64,000 bases of DNA from CAVQWT01 sp963810815 (GTDB lineage: Bacteria > Pseudomonadota > Gammaproteobacteria > Burkholderiales > Casimicrobiaceae): contig CAWEPB010000003.1 of NCBI GenBank assembly GCA_963810815.1, positions 62,001 through 126,000 of the forward strand, in the 5' to 3' direction. A program made the position numbers and the translations under genes. This document shows positions 18,036-26,547 of the stretch, one piece after another (position 1 is the first letter of the stretch; each line of letters starts with the position of its first letter). The notes below the pieces were generated by a model, which worked only from the letters and a program-made list of their open reading frames with translations, had not been told where the DNA came from and did no database searches.

Positions 18036-18914
18036 ATGGTCGACGACGACAAGCACGACAAGCCCTCGCTGCTCGAACGCCTGACCGCGTTCCTGACGCG
18101 CGAACCCGAGGACCGCGAGGAGCTGCTCGACCTGATGCGCGGGGCGTTCGAGCGCAAGCTGCTCGACGCCGACGCGCTGTCGATGATCGAGGGCGTGATG
18201 GCCGTGTCCGAGATGACCGTGCGCGACATCATGATCCCGCGGTCGCAGATGGACGTGGTCTCGATCGAGGACAACCCCGCGGAGTTCATCCCGCTGGTGC
18301 TCGAGACCAAGCATTCCCGCTTTCCGGTGGTCGGCGAGAGCAAGGACGACGTCGTCGGCATCCTGCTCGCCAAGGAGCTGCTCAACTATTACGCGAACCC
18401 GGCCGGCTTCGACCTGCGCGACACGTTGCGGCCGGCGGTGTTCGTGCCCGAGTCGAAGCGCCTCAACGTGCTGCTGCGCGACTTCCGGTCGAACCGCAAT
18501 CACATCGCGATCGTCGTCGACGAGTACGGCGGCGTCTCCGGCCTCGTCACCATCGAGGACGTGCTCGAGCAGATCGTCGGCGACATCGAGGACGAGTACG
18601 ATTTCGACGAGAACGAAGACAACATCATCCCCGAGCTCAACGGTCGGTACCGGGTAAAGGCGCAGACCGAGATCGGCGACTTCAACGAGCATTTCGGCAG
18701 CGACTTCGCCGACGACGAGTTCGACACCCTCGGCGGCCTCGTGCTGCAGGCCTTCGGGCGCCTGCCGAAGCGCGGGGAGCTCGTCACGATCGGCGGCTTT
18801 CGCTTCCGCGTCGTGCGCGCCGACAGCCGCCGGCTCTACACGCTGAACGTCGAACGCGTCACGCCGCCGTCCCCGGAGGCTGCGGCCGGCAGCGCCCCGG
18901 GCGCGGCGGGCTGA
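18036..18914 (+). CDS. corC: CBS-pair CorC/HlyC-type transporter-associated protein
   Basis: A 292-residue cytoplasmic protein with two CBS domains (about residues 60-180, beginning TVRDIMIPRSQMDVV) and a C-terminal CorC_HlyC domain (about 200-280, with FNEHFGSDFADDEFDTLGGLV). CorC proteins are linked to magnesium/cobalt efflux and membrane-stress tolerance; no DUF21 transmembrane domain is fused here. The conserved VDEYGGVSGLVTIEDVLEQIVGDI block sits near residue 165. The gene lies 5 nt after ybeY and its stop is 2 nt before the lnt GTG. Confidence 0.92.
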   Translation: MVDDDKHDKPSLLERLTAFLTREPEDREELLDLMRGAFERKLLDADALSMIEGVMAVSEMTVRDIMIPRSQMDVVSIEDNPAEFIPLVLETKHSRFPVVGESKDDVVGILLAKELLNYYANPAGFDLRDTLRPAVFVPESKRLNVLLRDFRSNRNHIAIVVDEYGGVSGLVTIEDVLEQIVGDIEDEYDFDENEDNIIPELNGRYRVKAQTEIGDFNEHFGSDFADDEFDTLGGLVLQAFGRLPKRGELVTIGGFRFRVVRADSRRLYTLNVERVTPPSPEAAAGSAPGAAG

Positions 18915-18916
18915 GC

Positions 18917-20590
18917 GTGGCGGCGCGGGCGCGCGCAACGCGCCGCGGCGACTCCCTGCTGCGCCGCGCCGCCACCGCGTTCCGGGATTCCGTGGTCGAC
19001 GGCGCCGGCACGGGCGCGCCGATGCTCCGGCCCCGGCGCCCGCCGTGGCATGCACTGCTGCTCGCCGCCGTCGCGGGCGCCGCGACAGTGTTCGCGTTCG
19101 CGCCGTTCGCGCTGACGCCGCTGCCGCTGCTCACGCTGGGGCTGCTGTTCCTCGGGTGGCGCGACGCGACACCCCGGCAGGCGGCGTGGCTCGGATTCGC
19201 GTTCGGACTGGGGCTGTTCGGCGCCGGCGTGTCCTGGGTGTCGATCGCGCTGCATACCTTCGGCGGCATGCCGGCCGTGCTGGCCGCCATCGGCACCCTC
19301 GGCTTCTGCGCCTACCTCGCCCTGTGGCCGGCCCTTGCGGGCTGGCTGGCGGCGCGCGTCACCGCGCCGTCGGGCGTGGCGAGGCTCGCCGCCGCCGCCG
19401 GTGCCTGGGCGCTGGCCGAATGGCTGCGCGGCTTCGTGCTCACCGGCTTCGGCTGGCTCTCGATCGGATATGCGCAGCTCCCGGGATCCGCGGCGTCGGT
19501 GTTCGCCGGCTACGCACCGGTCGGCGGGGTGTTCCTGGTGTCGCTGGCGATGGCCGGGGTGGCCGCCGCCGGGGCGGCGCTGGTGCCGATCGCCGTCGAC
19601 GCCGCATCGGGGGCCCGCCGCGCCGCCGGTCCGCTGGCGCTGATCGCGGTACTGGCGGCAGGCGGCATCGCGCTCGACCGGATCGACTGGACGCGCGACG
19701 ACGGCGCGCCGCTGACCGCATCGCTGCTGCAGGGCAACGTCGCGCAGACCCTCAAGTTCGACCCCGGGTTCCGGGAGCGCAACTTCGCGCTGTACCTCGG
19801 GATGATCGCCGAGAGCCGCGGCCGTCTGGTCGTGCTGCCCGAGAGCGCGTTCCCGGTGTTCGCCGACGAGGTGCCCGAGGCGGTGCTGAAGTCCGTGCTG
19901 CGGACGATGACGGCGCGCGACGGCGACGCCATCGTCGGCCTGTTCACCGCGCAACCGCCGCCGACCCCCGGTGGCGAGCTGCGCATCCACAACAGCGTGG
20001 TGACGCTCGGTGCCGCCGAGGTGCAGGAATACCGGAAGCGCCATCTGGTGCCGTTCGGCGAGACCATCCCGGCCGACGCGCTCGTGGGCTGGTTCATCCG
20101 CCGCGTGCTCGCGATTCCGCTGTCGTCGCAGTCGCCGGGGCCGCCCGACCAGCCGCCGCTGGCGATCGCGGGGACGAAGGTCGCGGCGAACATCTGCTAC
20201 GAGGACGCGTTCGGCGCCGACATCCGCGTGCAGGCGCGCACCGCCGCGATCCTCGTCAACGTCACCAACGACGCCTGGTACGGCCGCTCGGTGGCCGCGC
20301 AGCAGCACAACCAGATCGCGGCCATGCGCGCGCTGGAGACCGGCCGGCCGCTGCTGCGGGCGACCAACACCGGCATCACGTCGGCGATCGACCATCGCGG
20401 GCGCGAGGTCGCCCGGCTGCCCTGGTTCACGCGCGGCATCCTCGAGACGACCGTTCAGGGCCGCGCCGGCGAAACGCCCTACGTGCGCCTCGGCGACGGC
20501 GTCGCGGCGTGGCTCGCGGCGCTCGTCGTCGCGGTGGCGGCGATCGGCGATCGGCTGCGGTTGCGGCGTGACGCGACGCGATCGCGGTAA
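18917..20590 (+). CDS. lnt: Apolipoprotein N-acyltransferase
   Basis: Inner-membrane enzyme that adds the third acyl chain to lipoproteins. The first half has six or so hydrophobic helices; the second half is a nitrilase domain with the catalytic triad visible as Glu in VVLPESAFP (about residue 305), Lys in EYRKRHLVPFGE (about 373) and Cys in NICYEDAFG (about 425). From GTG 18917 the protein is 557 residues; an ATG at 19022 (MLRPRRPP) would give 522 residues, closer to the usual length. The corC-lnt order is conserved. The stop TAA falls inside the putative glyQ -10 box. Confidence 0.93.
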   Translation: MAARARATRRGDSLLRRAATAFRDSVVDGAGTGAPMLRPRRPPWHALLLAAVAGAATVFAFAPFALTPLPLLTLGLLFLGWRDATPRQAAWLGFAFGLGLFGAGVSWVSIALHTFGGMPAVLAAIGTLGFCAYLALWPALAGWLAARVTAPSGVARLAAAAGAWALAEWLRGFVLTGFGWLSIGYAQLPGSAASVFAGYAPVGGVFLVSLAMAGVAAAGAALVPIAVDAASGARRAAGPLALIAVLAAGGIALDRIDWTRDDGAPLTASLLQGNVAQTLKFDPGFRERNFALYLGMIAESRGRLVVLPESAFPVFADEVPEAVLKSVLRTMTARDGDAIVGLFTAQPPPTPGGELRIHNSVVTLGAAEVQEYRKRHLVPFGETIPADALVGWFIRRVLAIPLSSQSPGPPDQPPLAIAGTKVAANICYEDAFGADIRVQARTAAILVNVTNDAWYGRSVAAQQHNQIAAMRALETGRPLLRATNTGITSAIDHRGREVARLPWFTRGILETTVQGRAGETPYVRLGDGVAAWLAALVVAVAAIGDRLRLRRDATRSR

Positions 20591-20593
20591 AAT
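20588..20593 (+). promoter_or_regulatory. Putative -10 box of glyQ
   Basis: TAAAAT lies over the lnt stop codon, 37-42 nt before the glyQ ATG. No good -35 is seen at the right spacing, so this is a weak call. Confidence 0.35.
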
Positions 20594-20629
20594 GCGCGAT
20601 TGTCCATGCGCCAGCCGCGCCCCTTCCCG

Positions 20630-21547
20630 ATGCTCACCTTCCAGCAGACGATTCTCACCCTCCAGGACTACTGGGGCGGCAAAGGCTGCGCGCTGCTGCA
20701 GCCCTACGACATGGAAGTCGGCGCCGGCACCTCGCACACGGCGACGTTCCTGCGCGCGCTGGGTCCCGAGCCCTGGCGGGCCGCGTACGTGCAGCCGTCG
20801 CGCCGGCCCAAGGACGGCCGCTACGGCGAGAACCCGAACCGGCTGCACCAGCACCATCAGTTCCAGGTCGTGCTGAAGCCCGCCCCCGCGGACATCCTCG
20901 ACCTCTACCTCGGCTCGCTCGAGGCGCTGGGCTTCGACCTGAAGCAGAACGACGTGCGCTTCGTCGAGGACGACTGGGAGAACCCGACGCTGGGCGCCTG
21001 GGGCCTCGGCTGGGAGGTGTGGCTGAACGGCATGGAGATCACGCAGTTCACCTACTTCCAGCAGGTCGGCAGCCTCGACTGCAACCCGATCACCGGCGAG
21101 ATCACCTACGGCCTCGAGCGGATGTCGATGTACCTGCAGAACGTCGAGTCGGTCTACGACCTCCGCTACACCGACACGATCAGCTACGGCGACGTGTTCT
21201 TCCAGAACGAAGTCGAGCAGTCGAAGTACGCGTTCGACGCCTCGGACGCGGCCAAGCTGTTCGAACAGTTCGCGTACTTCGAGGGCGAGGCGAAGCGGCT
21301 GCTCGACGCGAAGCTGCCGCTGCCAGGCTACGAGATGATCCTGAAAGCCGGCCACGCATTCAACCTGCTCGACGCGCGCGGCGCGATCTCGGTCACCGAG
21401 CGCGCCGGCTACATCGGCCGCATCCGCGCGCTGTCGCGGCAGGTGGCGACCGCCTACGTCGAGGCGCGCGAGGCGCTGGGATTCCCGATGCTCTCCGAGC
21501 GCGAGCGCGCGACGCTGCCCGCCCAGCACGCGAAGGCGGCGGCGTGA
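20630..21547 (+). CDS. glyQ: Glycyl-tRNA synthetase alpha subunit
   Basis: Class II alpha subunit of the bacterial alpha2beta2 GlyRS, carrying the glycine and ATP site. Conserved LQDYWGGKGCALLQPYDMEVGAGTSH-type residues, PEPWRAAYVQPSRRPKDGRYGENPNR, GWEVWLNGMEITQFTYFQQ and TYGLERMSMYLQ are all present. The ATG at 20630 (MLTFQQTI) matches the usual betaproteobacterial start and gives 305 residues; an upstream ATG at 20606 would add 8. The TGA at 21545-21547 overlaps the GTG that opens the repeat array of glyS. Confidence 0.96.
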   Translation: MLTFQQTILTLQDYWGGKGCALLQPYDMEVGAGTSHTATFLRALGPEPWRAAYVQPSRRPKDGRYGENPNRLHQHHQFQVVLKPAPADILDLYLGSLEALGFDLKQNDVRFVEDDWENPTLGAWGLGWEVWLNGMEITQFTYFQQVGSLDCNPITGEITYGLERMSMYLQNVESVYDLRYTDTISYGDVFFQNEVEQSKYAFDASDAAKLFEQFAYFEGEAKRLLDAKLPLPGYEMILKAGHAFNLLDARGAISVTERAGYIGRIRALSRQVATAYVEAREALGFPMLSERERATLPAQHAKAAA

Positions 21548-21663
21548 GCGCGCCGGGCCGTCCCAAGGGCGAACACCGGAGTGCGCAGCACGAAGGTAAT
21601 CCAGTGAGCGCGCCGGGCCGTCCCAAGGGCGAACACCGGAGTGCGCAGCACGAAGGTAGTCCA
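21544..21663 (+). repeat. Two tandem copies of a 60-bp in-frame repeat at the glyS start
   Basis: Units 21544-21603 and 21604-21663 differ at one base (AAT versus AGT near the end). Each starts GTGAGC, holds a GTGC-GCA-GCAC hairpin (21581-21591 in unit 1) and then GAAGG (21592-21596), 7 nt before the next GTG. A diverged pair of the same element is at 47871-47990. Confidence 0.95.
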
Positions 21664-23793
21664 GTGAGCGCCCGAACGCTCGTCGTCGAGCTCTTTACCG
21701 AGGAACTGCCGCCCAAGGCGCTGCGGCGGCTGGGTGCCGCCTTCGCCGAGACGCTCGCGGCCGGCCTGCGCCAGCAGGGCCTCGTCACCGACGCGTCCGT
21801 CACCACCCCGTACGCGACGCCGCGGCGGCTGGCGGTGGCGATCACGCAGGTCCTCGCGGTCGCGCCGGACGCCGAAGTCGTCGACAAGCTGATGCCCGCC
21901 AAGGTGGCGCGCAGCCAGGACGGCCAGCCGTCCGAGGCGCTGCGCAAGAAGCTCGGCGCGCTGGGGCGGCCGCAGCTCGCCACCGCCACGCTCGATGCCG
22001 CGGACGGGCCGGACCGCGTCTACGTCGCGTCGGACGGCAAGGCGGACTACGTGTACCTCCGCAGCCTCGCCAAGGGCCAGCCGCTTGCCCGCGGCCTGCA
22101 GGCGGCGCTCGACGACGCGCTGGCGAAGCTGCCGATCCCGAAGGTGATGACGTACGCCGGTCCGGCCGGCTACTGGAACGCCGAGAAGTTCGTCCGGCCC
22201 GCCCACGGGCTGCTGGCGCTGCACGGCGCCGACATCGTCGAGGTGAAGGCGCTGGGACTCGCCGCGGGGCGCGCCACCGGCGGCCACCGTTTCCTCGGCC
22301 GGCGCGAAGTCGACATCGCCACCGCCGACGCGTACGCGGAGACGCTGTGGGCCGAGGGCAAGGTCATCGCCTCGTTCGACCAGCGCCGCGCGGCGATCGA
22401 ACAGGGCCTGGCGCACGCCGCGCAGGGCGATCGCGTGGTCGCCCCCGACGCGCTGCTCGACGAGGTCGCGTCGCTGGTGGAGTGGCCGGTCGTCTACGCC
22501 GGCACCTTCGACCCCGCGTTCCTCGCGGTGCCGCAGGAGTGCCTGATCCTGACCATGCAGCAGAACCAGAAGTACTTCGCGCTCACCGACGCCGCCGGCC
22601 GCATCCGCGCGCGGTTCCTGCTGGTGTCGAATCTCGCCACCGAGGACCCGGCGGCGATCGTCGCCGGCAACGAGCGCGTGTTGCGGGCCCGGCTCGCCGA
22701 CGCCAAGTTCTTCTACGACCAGGACCGTCGCCAGCGCCTCGATTCGCGCCTGCCGAAGCTGCGCTCGGTCATCTACCACAACAAGCTGGGAACCCAGGCC
22801 GAGCGCGTCGACCGGCTGCGCTTCCTGGCCGCCGAGATCGCCAAGCTGGTCGGTGCCGACGCGGCGCACGCCGACCGTGCGGCGGGCCTGGCCAAGGCCG
22901 ATCTCGTCACCGACATGGTCGGCGAGTTTCCGGAGCTGCAGGGTCTGATGGGTCGCTATTACGCCGAGCACGACGGCGAGCCCGCCGACGTCGCCGCCGC
23001 GGTGGAGCAGCACTACTGGCCGCGCTTCGCCGGCGACGCGCTGCCCGAGGGTCGGATCGCCGATGCCGTCGCGCTGGCCGACAAGCTGGAAACCATGGCC
23101 GGCATGTTCGGCATCGGCAACCTGCCCACGGGCGACAAGGATCCGTTCGGCCTGCGCCGCGCCGCGCTGGGTGTGCTGCGGATCGTCATCGAGCGGAAAC
23201 TGGCGCTCCCGCTGCCGGACCTGCTGGAACTCGCGTTCAAGGCCTTCGACGGCATCGCGGCGGTGAAACCGGACGCGCCGGCGCTGGCGACCTTCCTGTA
23301 CGACCGGCTGCGTGGCTACCTGCGTGACCAGGGCTACACGGCGCTGCAGGTCGCGGCGGTGGTCGACCGGCATCCGGCCCGGGTCGATCTCGTTCCCGCG
23401 CAGCTCGCCGCGGTGCGGGCCTTCGAGGCGCTGCCCGAGGCCCCGGCGCTGGCCGCCGCCAACAAGCGCATCGGCAACATCCTCGCCAAGAGCGCCGGCG
23501 GTGCCGGCGCCGGCGCGGCCGTCGACCCGGCACGCTTCACCGAACCGGCCGAGCGCGCGCTCTCGGCGGCGCTCGATGCGGTGGCGCCGGCGGTCGACGC
23601 GGCGATGGCGCGCGGCGACTACGTGTCGGCGCTGTCCGGCCTCGCCTCGCTGCGCCCCCAGGTCGACGCCTTCTTCGACGACGTGATGGTGATGGCCGAC
23701 GACCTCTCGGTGCGCGCCAACCGGCTGGCCCTGCTCGCGCGCCTGCATCGGGCGATGAACCAGGTCGCCGACCTCGCCAAGCTCGCGGGTTAG
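21544..23793 (+). CDS. glyS: Glycyl-tRNA synthetase beta subunit with N-terminal 2 x 20-residue repeat
   Basis: Beta subunit of GlyRS, contributing tRNA binding through its anticodon and HD-like domains. The conserved protein starts at GTG 21664 with SARTLVVELFTEELPPKAL (709 residues, normal size). In front of it, in frame, are two 20-residue copies of SAPGRPKGEHRSAQHEG-type sequence encoded by two 60-bp repeats, giving 749 residues from GTG 21544. Each repeat ends in GAAGG, 7 nt and then a GTG, so translation could start at 21544, 21604 or 21664. Conserved blocks YWNAEKFVRPAHG, MQQNQKYFAL and LVTDMVGEFPELQGLMG confirm the family. The repeat is not part of any GlyS domain known to me. Confidence 0.93.
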   Translation: MSAPGRPKGEHRSAQHEGNPVSAPGRPKGEHRSAQHEGSPVSARTLVVELFTEELPPKALRRLGAAFAETLAAGLRQQGLVTDASVTTPYATPRRLAVAITQVLAVAPDAEVVDKLMPAKVARSQDGQPSEALRKKLGALGRPQLATATLDAADGPDRVYVASDGKADYVYLRSLAKGQPLARGLQAALDDALAKLPIPKVMTYAGPAGYWNAEKFVRPAHGLLALHGADIVEVKALGLAAGRATGGHRFLGRREVDIATADAYAETLWAEGKVIASFDQRRAAIEQGLAHAAQGDRVVAPDALLDEVASLVEWPVVYAGTFDPAFLAVPQECLILTMQQNQKYFALTDAAGRIRARFLLVSNLATEDPAAIVAGNERVLRARLADAKFFYDQDRRQRLDSRLPKLRSVIYHNKLGTQAERVDRLRFLAAEIAKLVGADAAHADRAAGLAKADLVTDMVGEFPELQGLMGRYYAEHDGEPADVAAAVEQHYWPRFAGDALPEGRIADAVALADKLETMAGMFGIGNLPTGDKDPFGLRRAALGVLRIVIERKLALPLPDLLELAFKAFDGIAAVKPDAPALATFLYDRLRGYLRDQGYTALQVAAVVDRHPARVDLVPAQLAAVRAFEALPEAPALAAANKRIGNILAKSAGGAGAGAAVDPARFTEPAERALSAALDAVAPAVDAAMARGDYVSALSGLASLRPQVDAFFDDVMVMADDLSVRANRLALLARLHRAMNQVADLAKLAG

Positions 23794-23802
23794 CATAGCG
23801 GC

Positions 23803-24384
23803 ATGGTCCAGTTCGCCACCGATGCCCTGGCGCCGACCCGTTCGGCCAAGCTGATCGTCCTCGACCGCGACGGCGTCATCAACCACGACAGCGACCAGTT
23901 CATCAAGTCGCCGGACGAGTGGCGGCCGATCCCCGGCAGCCTGGAGGCAATCGCCCGGCTCCATCACGCCGGCTATCGGGTGGTCGTGGCGACCAACCAA
24001 TCCGGCATCGGCCGCGGCCTGTTCGACATCGCGACGCTGAACACCATCCACGAAAAGCTGCACCGGGCGCTGGCGCTCGCCGGCGGTCGCGTCGACGCCA
24101 TCTTTTACTGTCCGCACACCGCCGACGCCGACTGCGAGTGCCGGAAGCCGAAGGCCGGCATGCTGCGCGAGATCGGCAGCCGCTTCGGCGTCGACATGGC
24201 CGGCGTGCCCTGCGTCGGCGACAGCCGCCGTGACCTCGACGCGGCCGAGGCCGTCGGCGCCCAGCCGATGCTGGTGCTGACCGGCAAGGGCGAGAAGACG
24301 CTGCACGACGGCAATTTTCCGAAGAACACGGTCATCTTCCCGGACCTCGCGTTCGCCGCCGCGGCGCTGCTGGCGACCGACTGA
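23803..24384 (+). CDS. gmhB: D-glycero-beta-D-manno-heptose-1,7-bisphosphate 7-phosphatase
   Basis: HAD-family phosphatase of 193 residues in ADP-heptose synthesis for lipopolysaccharide inner core. Motif I is VLDRDGVINHDS (about residue 20), motif II is in VVATNQSGIGRGLF and motif III/IV is VGDSRRDLDAAEAVG. The zinc loop typical of GmhB, CPHTADADCECRKPKAGML, has the Cys-His-Cys-Cys pattern. It follows glyS by 9 nt and precedes plsC, the common betaproteobacterial order. A longer N-terminal lead (MVQFATDALAPTRS) than usual precedes the HAD core. Confidence 0.93.
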   Translation: MVQFATDALAPTRSAKLIVLDRDGVINHDSDQFIKSPDEWRPIPGSLEAIARLHHAGYRVVVATNQSGIGRGLFDIATLNTIHEKLHRALALAGGRVDAIFYCPHTADADCECRKPKAGMLREIGSRFGVDMAGVPCVGDSRRDLDAAEAVGAQPMLVLTGKGEKTLHDGNFPKNTVIFPDLAFAAAALLATD

Positions 24385-24420
24385 CCGGCCGCGCGCCGCC
24401 AGCCCGATCGCCTCCGTCCG

Positions 24421-25137
24421 ATGTCGGCCCTGCGCTCCGTGGTGTTCCTGCTGTTCCAGCTCATCGTCACCCCCCTCTACGCGGCGGCGATGCTGGCGAC
24501 GTTCTGGCTGCCGCCGGTGCCGCGCTACCGGATGGCGCGGTCGTGGTGCCGCGTCAACCTGACCGGGGCGCGAGTCATCTGCGGGATCCGCTGGAAGGTC
24601 GAGGGCCGCGAGAACATTCCCGCCGGCGACCTCCCCCACGTCGTGCTCGCCAAGCACAGTTCGACCTGGGAGACGCTGGCGCTCAACATGCTGTTCCCCC
24701 CGCTCGCGTTCGTGGCCAAGAAGGAGCTGCTGTCGATCCCCTTCTTCGGCTGGGGGTTCGCGCTGGCGTCGCCGATCACCATCGACCGCAAGGCCGGCAC
24801 CGATGCGATGCAGCAGATGGTGGTGCAGGGCCGCGAGCGGCTGAAGTCGGGCTTCTGGATCGTCATCTATCCCGAAGGCACCCGGATCCGCGCCGGCACC
24901 CGCTCGCGCTGGAAGACGGGCGGCGCGCGCCTCGCGCGGGCGCTCGAGACCCCGCTGCTGCCGATCGCGCACAACGCCGGCTGGCTGTGGCCGAAGGGCG
25001 TGTTCGGCAAGCGGCCGGGGACGATCACGGTGTCGATCGGCAAGCCGATCGACACTGCGGGACGCGACGTGCAGTCGCTGACGAGCGAGGTCGAGACGTG
25101 GATCGAACAGGAAGTCGAGCGGCTCGGTCGGCCCTGA
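24421..25137 (+). CDS. plsC: 1-acyl-sn-glycerol-3-phosphate acyltransferase
   Basis: Inner-membrane lysophosphatidic acid acyltransferase of 238 residues for phospholipid synthesis. An N-terminal membrane helix (VVFLLFQLIVTPLYAAAMLATFWLP) precedes the acyltransferase motif KHSSTWET (H-x4-E, a variant of H-x4-D), FVAKKELLSIPFFGWG and the substrate-binding YPEGTRIRAG. The 3' end overlaps the start of the YgjP-like gene. Confidence 0.92.
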   Translation: MSALRSVVFLLFQLIVTPLYAAAMLATFWLPPVPRYRMARSWCRVNLTGARVICGIRWKVEGRENIPAGDLPHVVLAKHSSTWETLALNMLFPPLAFVAKKELLSIPFFGWGFALASPITIDRKAGTDAMQQMVVQGRERLKSGFWIVIYPEGTRIRAGTRSRWKTGGARLARALETPLLPIAHNAGWLWPKGVFGKRPGTITVSIGKPIDTAGRDVQSLTSEVETWIEQEVERLGRP

Positions 25138-25886
25138 TCGGGCTGTTCGGCGGCGGCGGTTCCCGGTCCGACGCCGACGGCCAGGCACGGCGCATCGTCC
25201 TCGCCGGCGAGGCGGTCGACTACCGGCTCTTCCGGTCGCGTCGCCGCAGCATCGGCATGCAGATCGGCTTCGCCGGACTCACCGTCCGGGCTCCGCGGTG
25301 GGTGTCGATCCGCGAGATCGAGGGCGTGCTCGTTGAGCGTTCGGAATGGATCCGGCGCTCGCTGGTCGAATGGCGTTCCCGGCGCCGCGACGTGCTGCCG
25401 CGCGAATGGAAGACCGGCGCGCCGATCGTCTACCGCGGGCGCGAGCTCGCGCTGGCGGTGTTTCCGGCGCGGCAGAAGGAGATCGGCGCCGACCTCCTCG
25501 ACCTCAGCGTCCGCCATCCCGCCGCGCACGACGAGCGCGAGGTCGAGCGCTTCGTCGGCCGCTGGCTGAAGGACGAGGCGCAGCGGCTGGTGCTGCCCCA
25601 GACCGCACCGCTGGCGGCGGAGCTGGGCACGGCGCCGACCGCCGTGAAGCTGACGAACGCGCGCGGCGAATGGGGCAGCTGCAACGCCCGCGGCGAGGTC
25701 AGGCTCAACTGGCGGCTGGTCCAGCTGCCGCCGGAGCTCGCCACCTACGTGGTCGCGCACGAGGTCGCGCACCTGGTCGAGCTCAACCATTCCACGCGCT
25801 TCTGGGCCGTCGTCGAGTCGCTGTACCCCGGACACGCCGCCGCCCGCAGCGCGCTCCACGACTGGACCGCGCTGCTCGAAGCCTGA
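25098..25886 (+). CDS. YgjP/WLM-type (DUF45) metallopeptidase
   Basis: A SprT/YgjP-like putative zinc peptidase of about 262 residues; proteins of this family have poorly defined substrates. The zinc motif is HEVAHLVELNHSTRFW (HExxH near residue 221, with a downstream His), preceded by TNARGEWGSCNARGEVRLNWRL, a strong family signature. The start is uncertain: GTG 25098 overlaps plsC by 40 nt, and a CTG at 25134 overlaps the plsC TGA. The core domain clearly begins by ARRIVLAGEAVDYRLFRS. Confidence 0.82.
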   Translation: MDRTGSRAARSALIGLFGGGGSRSDADGQARRIVLAGEAVDYRLFRSRRRSIGMQIGFAGLTVRAPRWVSIREIEGVLVERSEWIRRSLVEWRSRRRDVLPREWKTGAPIVYRGRELALAVFPARQKEIGADLLDLSVRHPAAHDEREVERFVGRWLKDEAQRLVLPQTAPLAAELGTAPTAVKLTNARGEWGSCNARGEVRLNWRLVQLPPELATYVVAHEVAHLVELNHSTRFWAVVESLYPGHAAARSALHDWTALLEA

Positions 25887-25896
25887 GCGCCGCGGT

Positions 25897-26247
25897 TCAG
25901 CCCGCAGGGGCCGGCAGCGGCGGCAGCTCGATCGCCAGTCCGGCCTGCGCTCGCAGCAGCTCGCCGAGCGCGGCCTCCAGCGTGGCACCGCTGCGCGTAT
26001 CGCGCCAGCGCCCGTCGCGGGCGCCGAAGTGGAAGCCCCCGGCGCGAGCCGCCAGCCAGATCTCGCGGTTGGGCACGTGGCGATTCACGATCAGCTTGCT
26101 GCGATCCTCGCATTCGATCTCGAGGATGCCGTCGTTGAGGTTCCAGTCGAGGTCGGCGTCGGAGTTCTCGAGCGCCGCGTCGAGCGCCGCGCCGATGGCG
26201 GCAAGGGTTCCGTCGGCGGCGGCGATGAAGGCGGATTCGGTGGTCAT
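25897..26247 (-). CDS. cyaY: Frataxin-like iron-sulfur assembly protein CyaY
   Basis: A 116-residue frataxin homologue that modulates iron delivery and IscS activity in Fe-S cluster assembly. The acidic ridge (LENSDADLDWNLNDGILEIECEDRSKLIVNRH) and the sheet motif NREIWLAARAGGFHF are clear. It is divergent from lptM-lysA with 66 nt between start codons, an arrangement shared with many proteobacteria. It converges with the YgjP-like gene, 10 nt apart. Confidence 0.93.
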   Translation of the reverse strand: MTTESAFIAAADGTLAAIGAALDAALENSDADLDWNLNDGILEIECEDRSKLIVNRHVPNREIWLAARAGGFHFGARDGRWRDTRSGATLEAALGELLRAQAGLAIELPPLPAPAG

Positions 26248-26313
26248 GGCGAGGCCGGTGCGGGGGGAGAATCGCTCTCGGAAGCGCGAGTGAGCGTGAT
26301 ACGATTCGCGGCG

Positions 26314-26547
26314 ATGTTACGCGATTCCGCCGCGGTCATGCGCACCCTCACCGCCAGCACGACCCTCGCCGTCGTCCTCGGCGCTGCCCTCGCCGGATGC
26401 GGCATCAAGGGCCCGTTGACACTGCCCGCCGCGCCCGCCGCGTCCGCCTCGGCGCCGGCCACCGCTCCGCCCGCGTCGTCACCGCCCGCCCCTGCCGGCG
26501 AGTCCCCGGCAACCGCGCCGGCCGACCCGTCCGCCAGGAAGCCATGA
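26314..26547 (+). CDS. lptM: Small lipoprotein LptM (YifL-like)
   Basis: A 77-residue outer-membrane lipoprotein related to LptM, which aids disulfide maturation of the LPS translocon LptDE. The signal peptide ends in the lipobox LAGC and the mature protein begins CGIKGPLTLP, the family's diagnostic sequence, followed by a Pro/Ala-rich tail. ATG 26314 or 26338 are both possible; either gives a usable signal peptide. It overlaps lysA by 4 nt (ATGA). Confidence 0.88.
   Translation: MLRDSAAVMRTLTASTTLAVVLGAALAGCGIKGPLTLPAAPAASASAPATAPPASSPPAPAGESPATAPADPSARKP

Noticed and set aside
21544..21663. CRISPR-like array
   Set aside because: The 60-bp units are contiguous with no spacers, are in frame and have only two copies.
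21454..25188. A 1244-residue minus-strand open frame
   Set aside because: Antisense shadow over glyS, gmhB and plsC.
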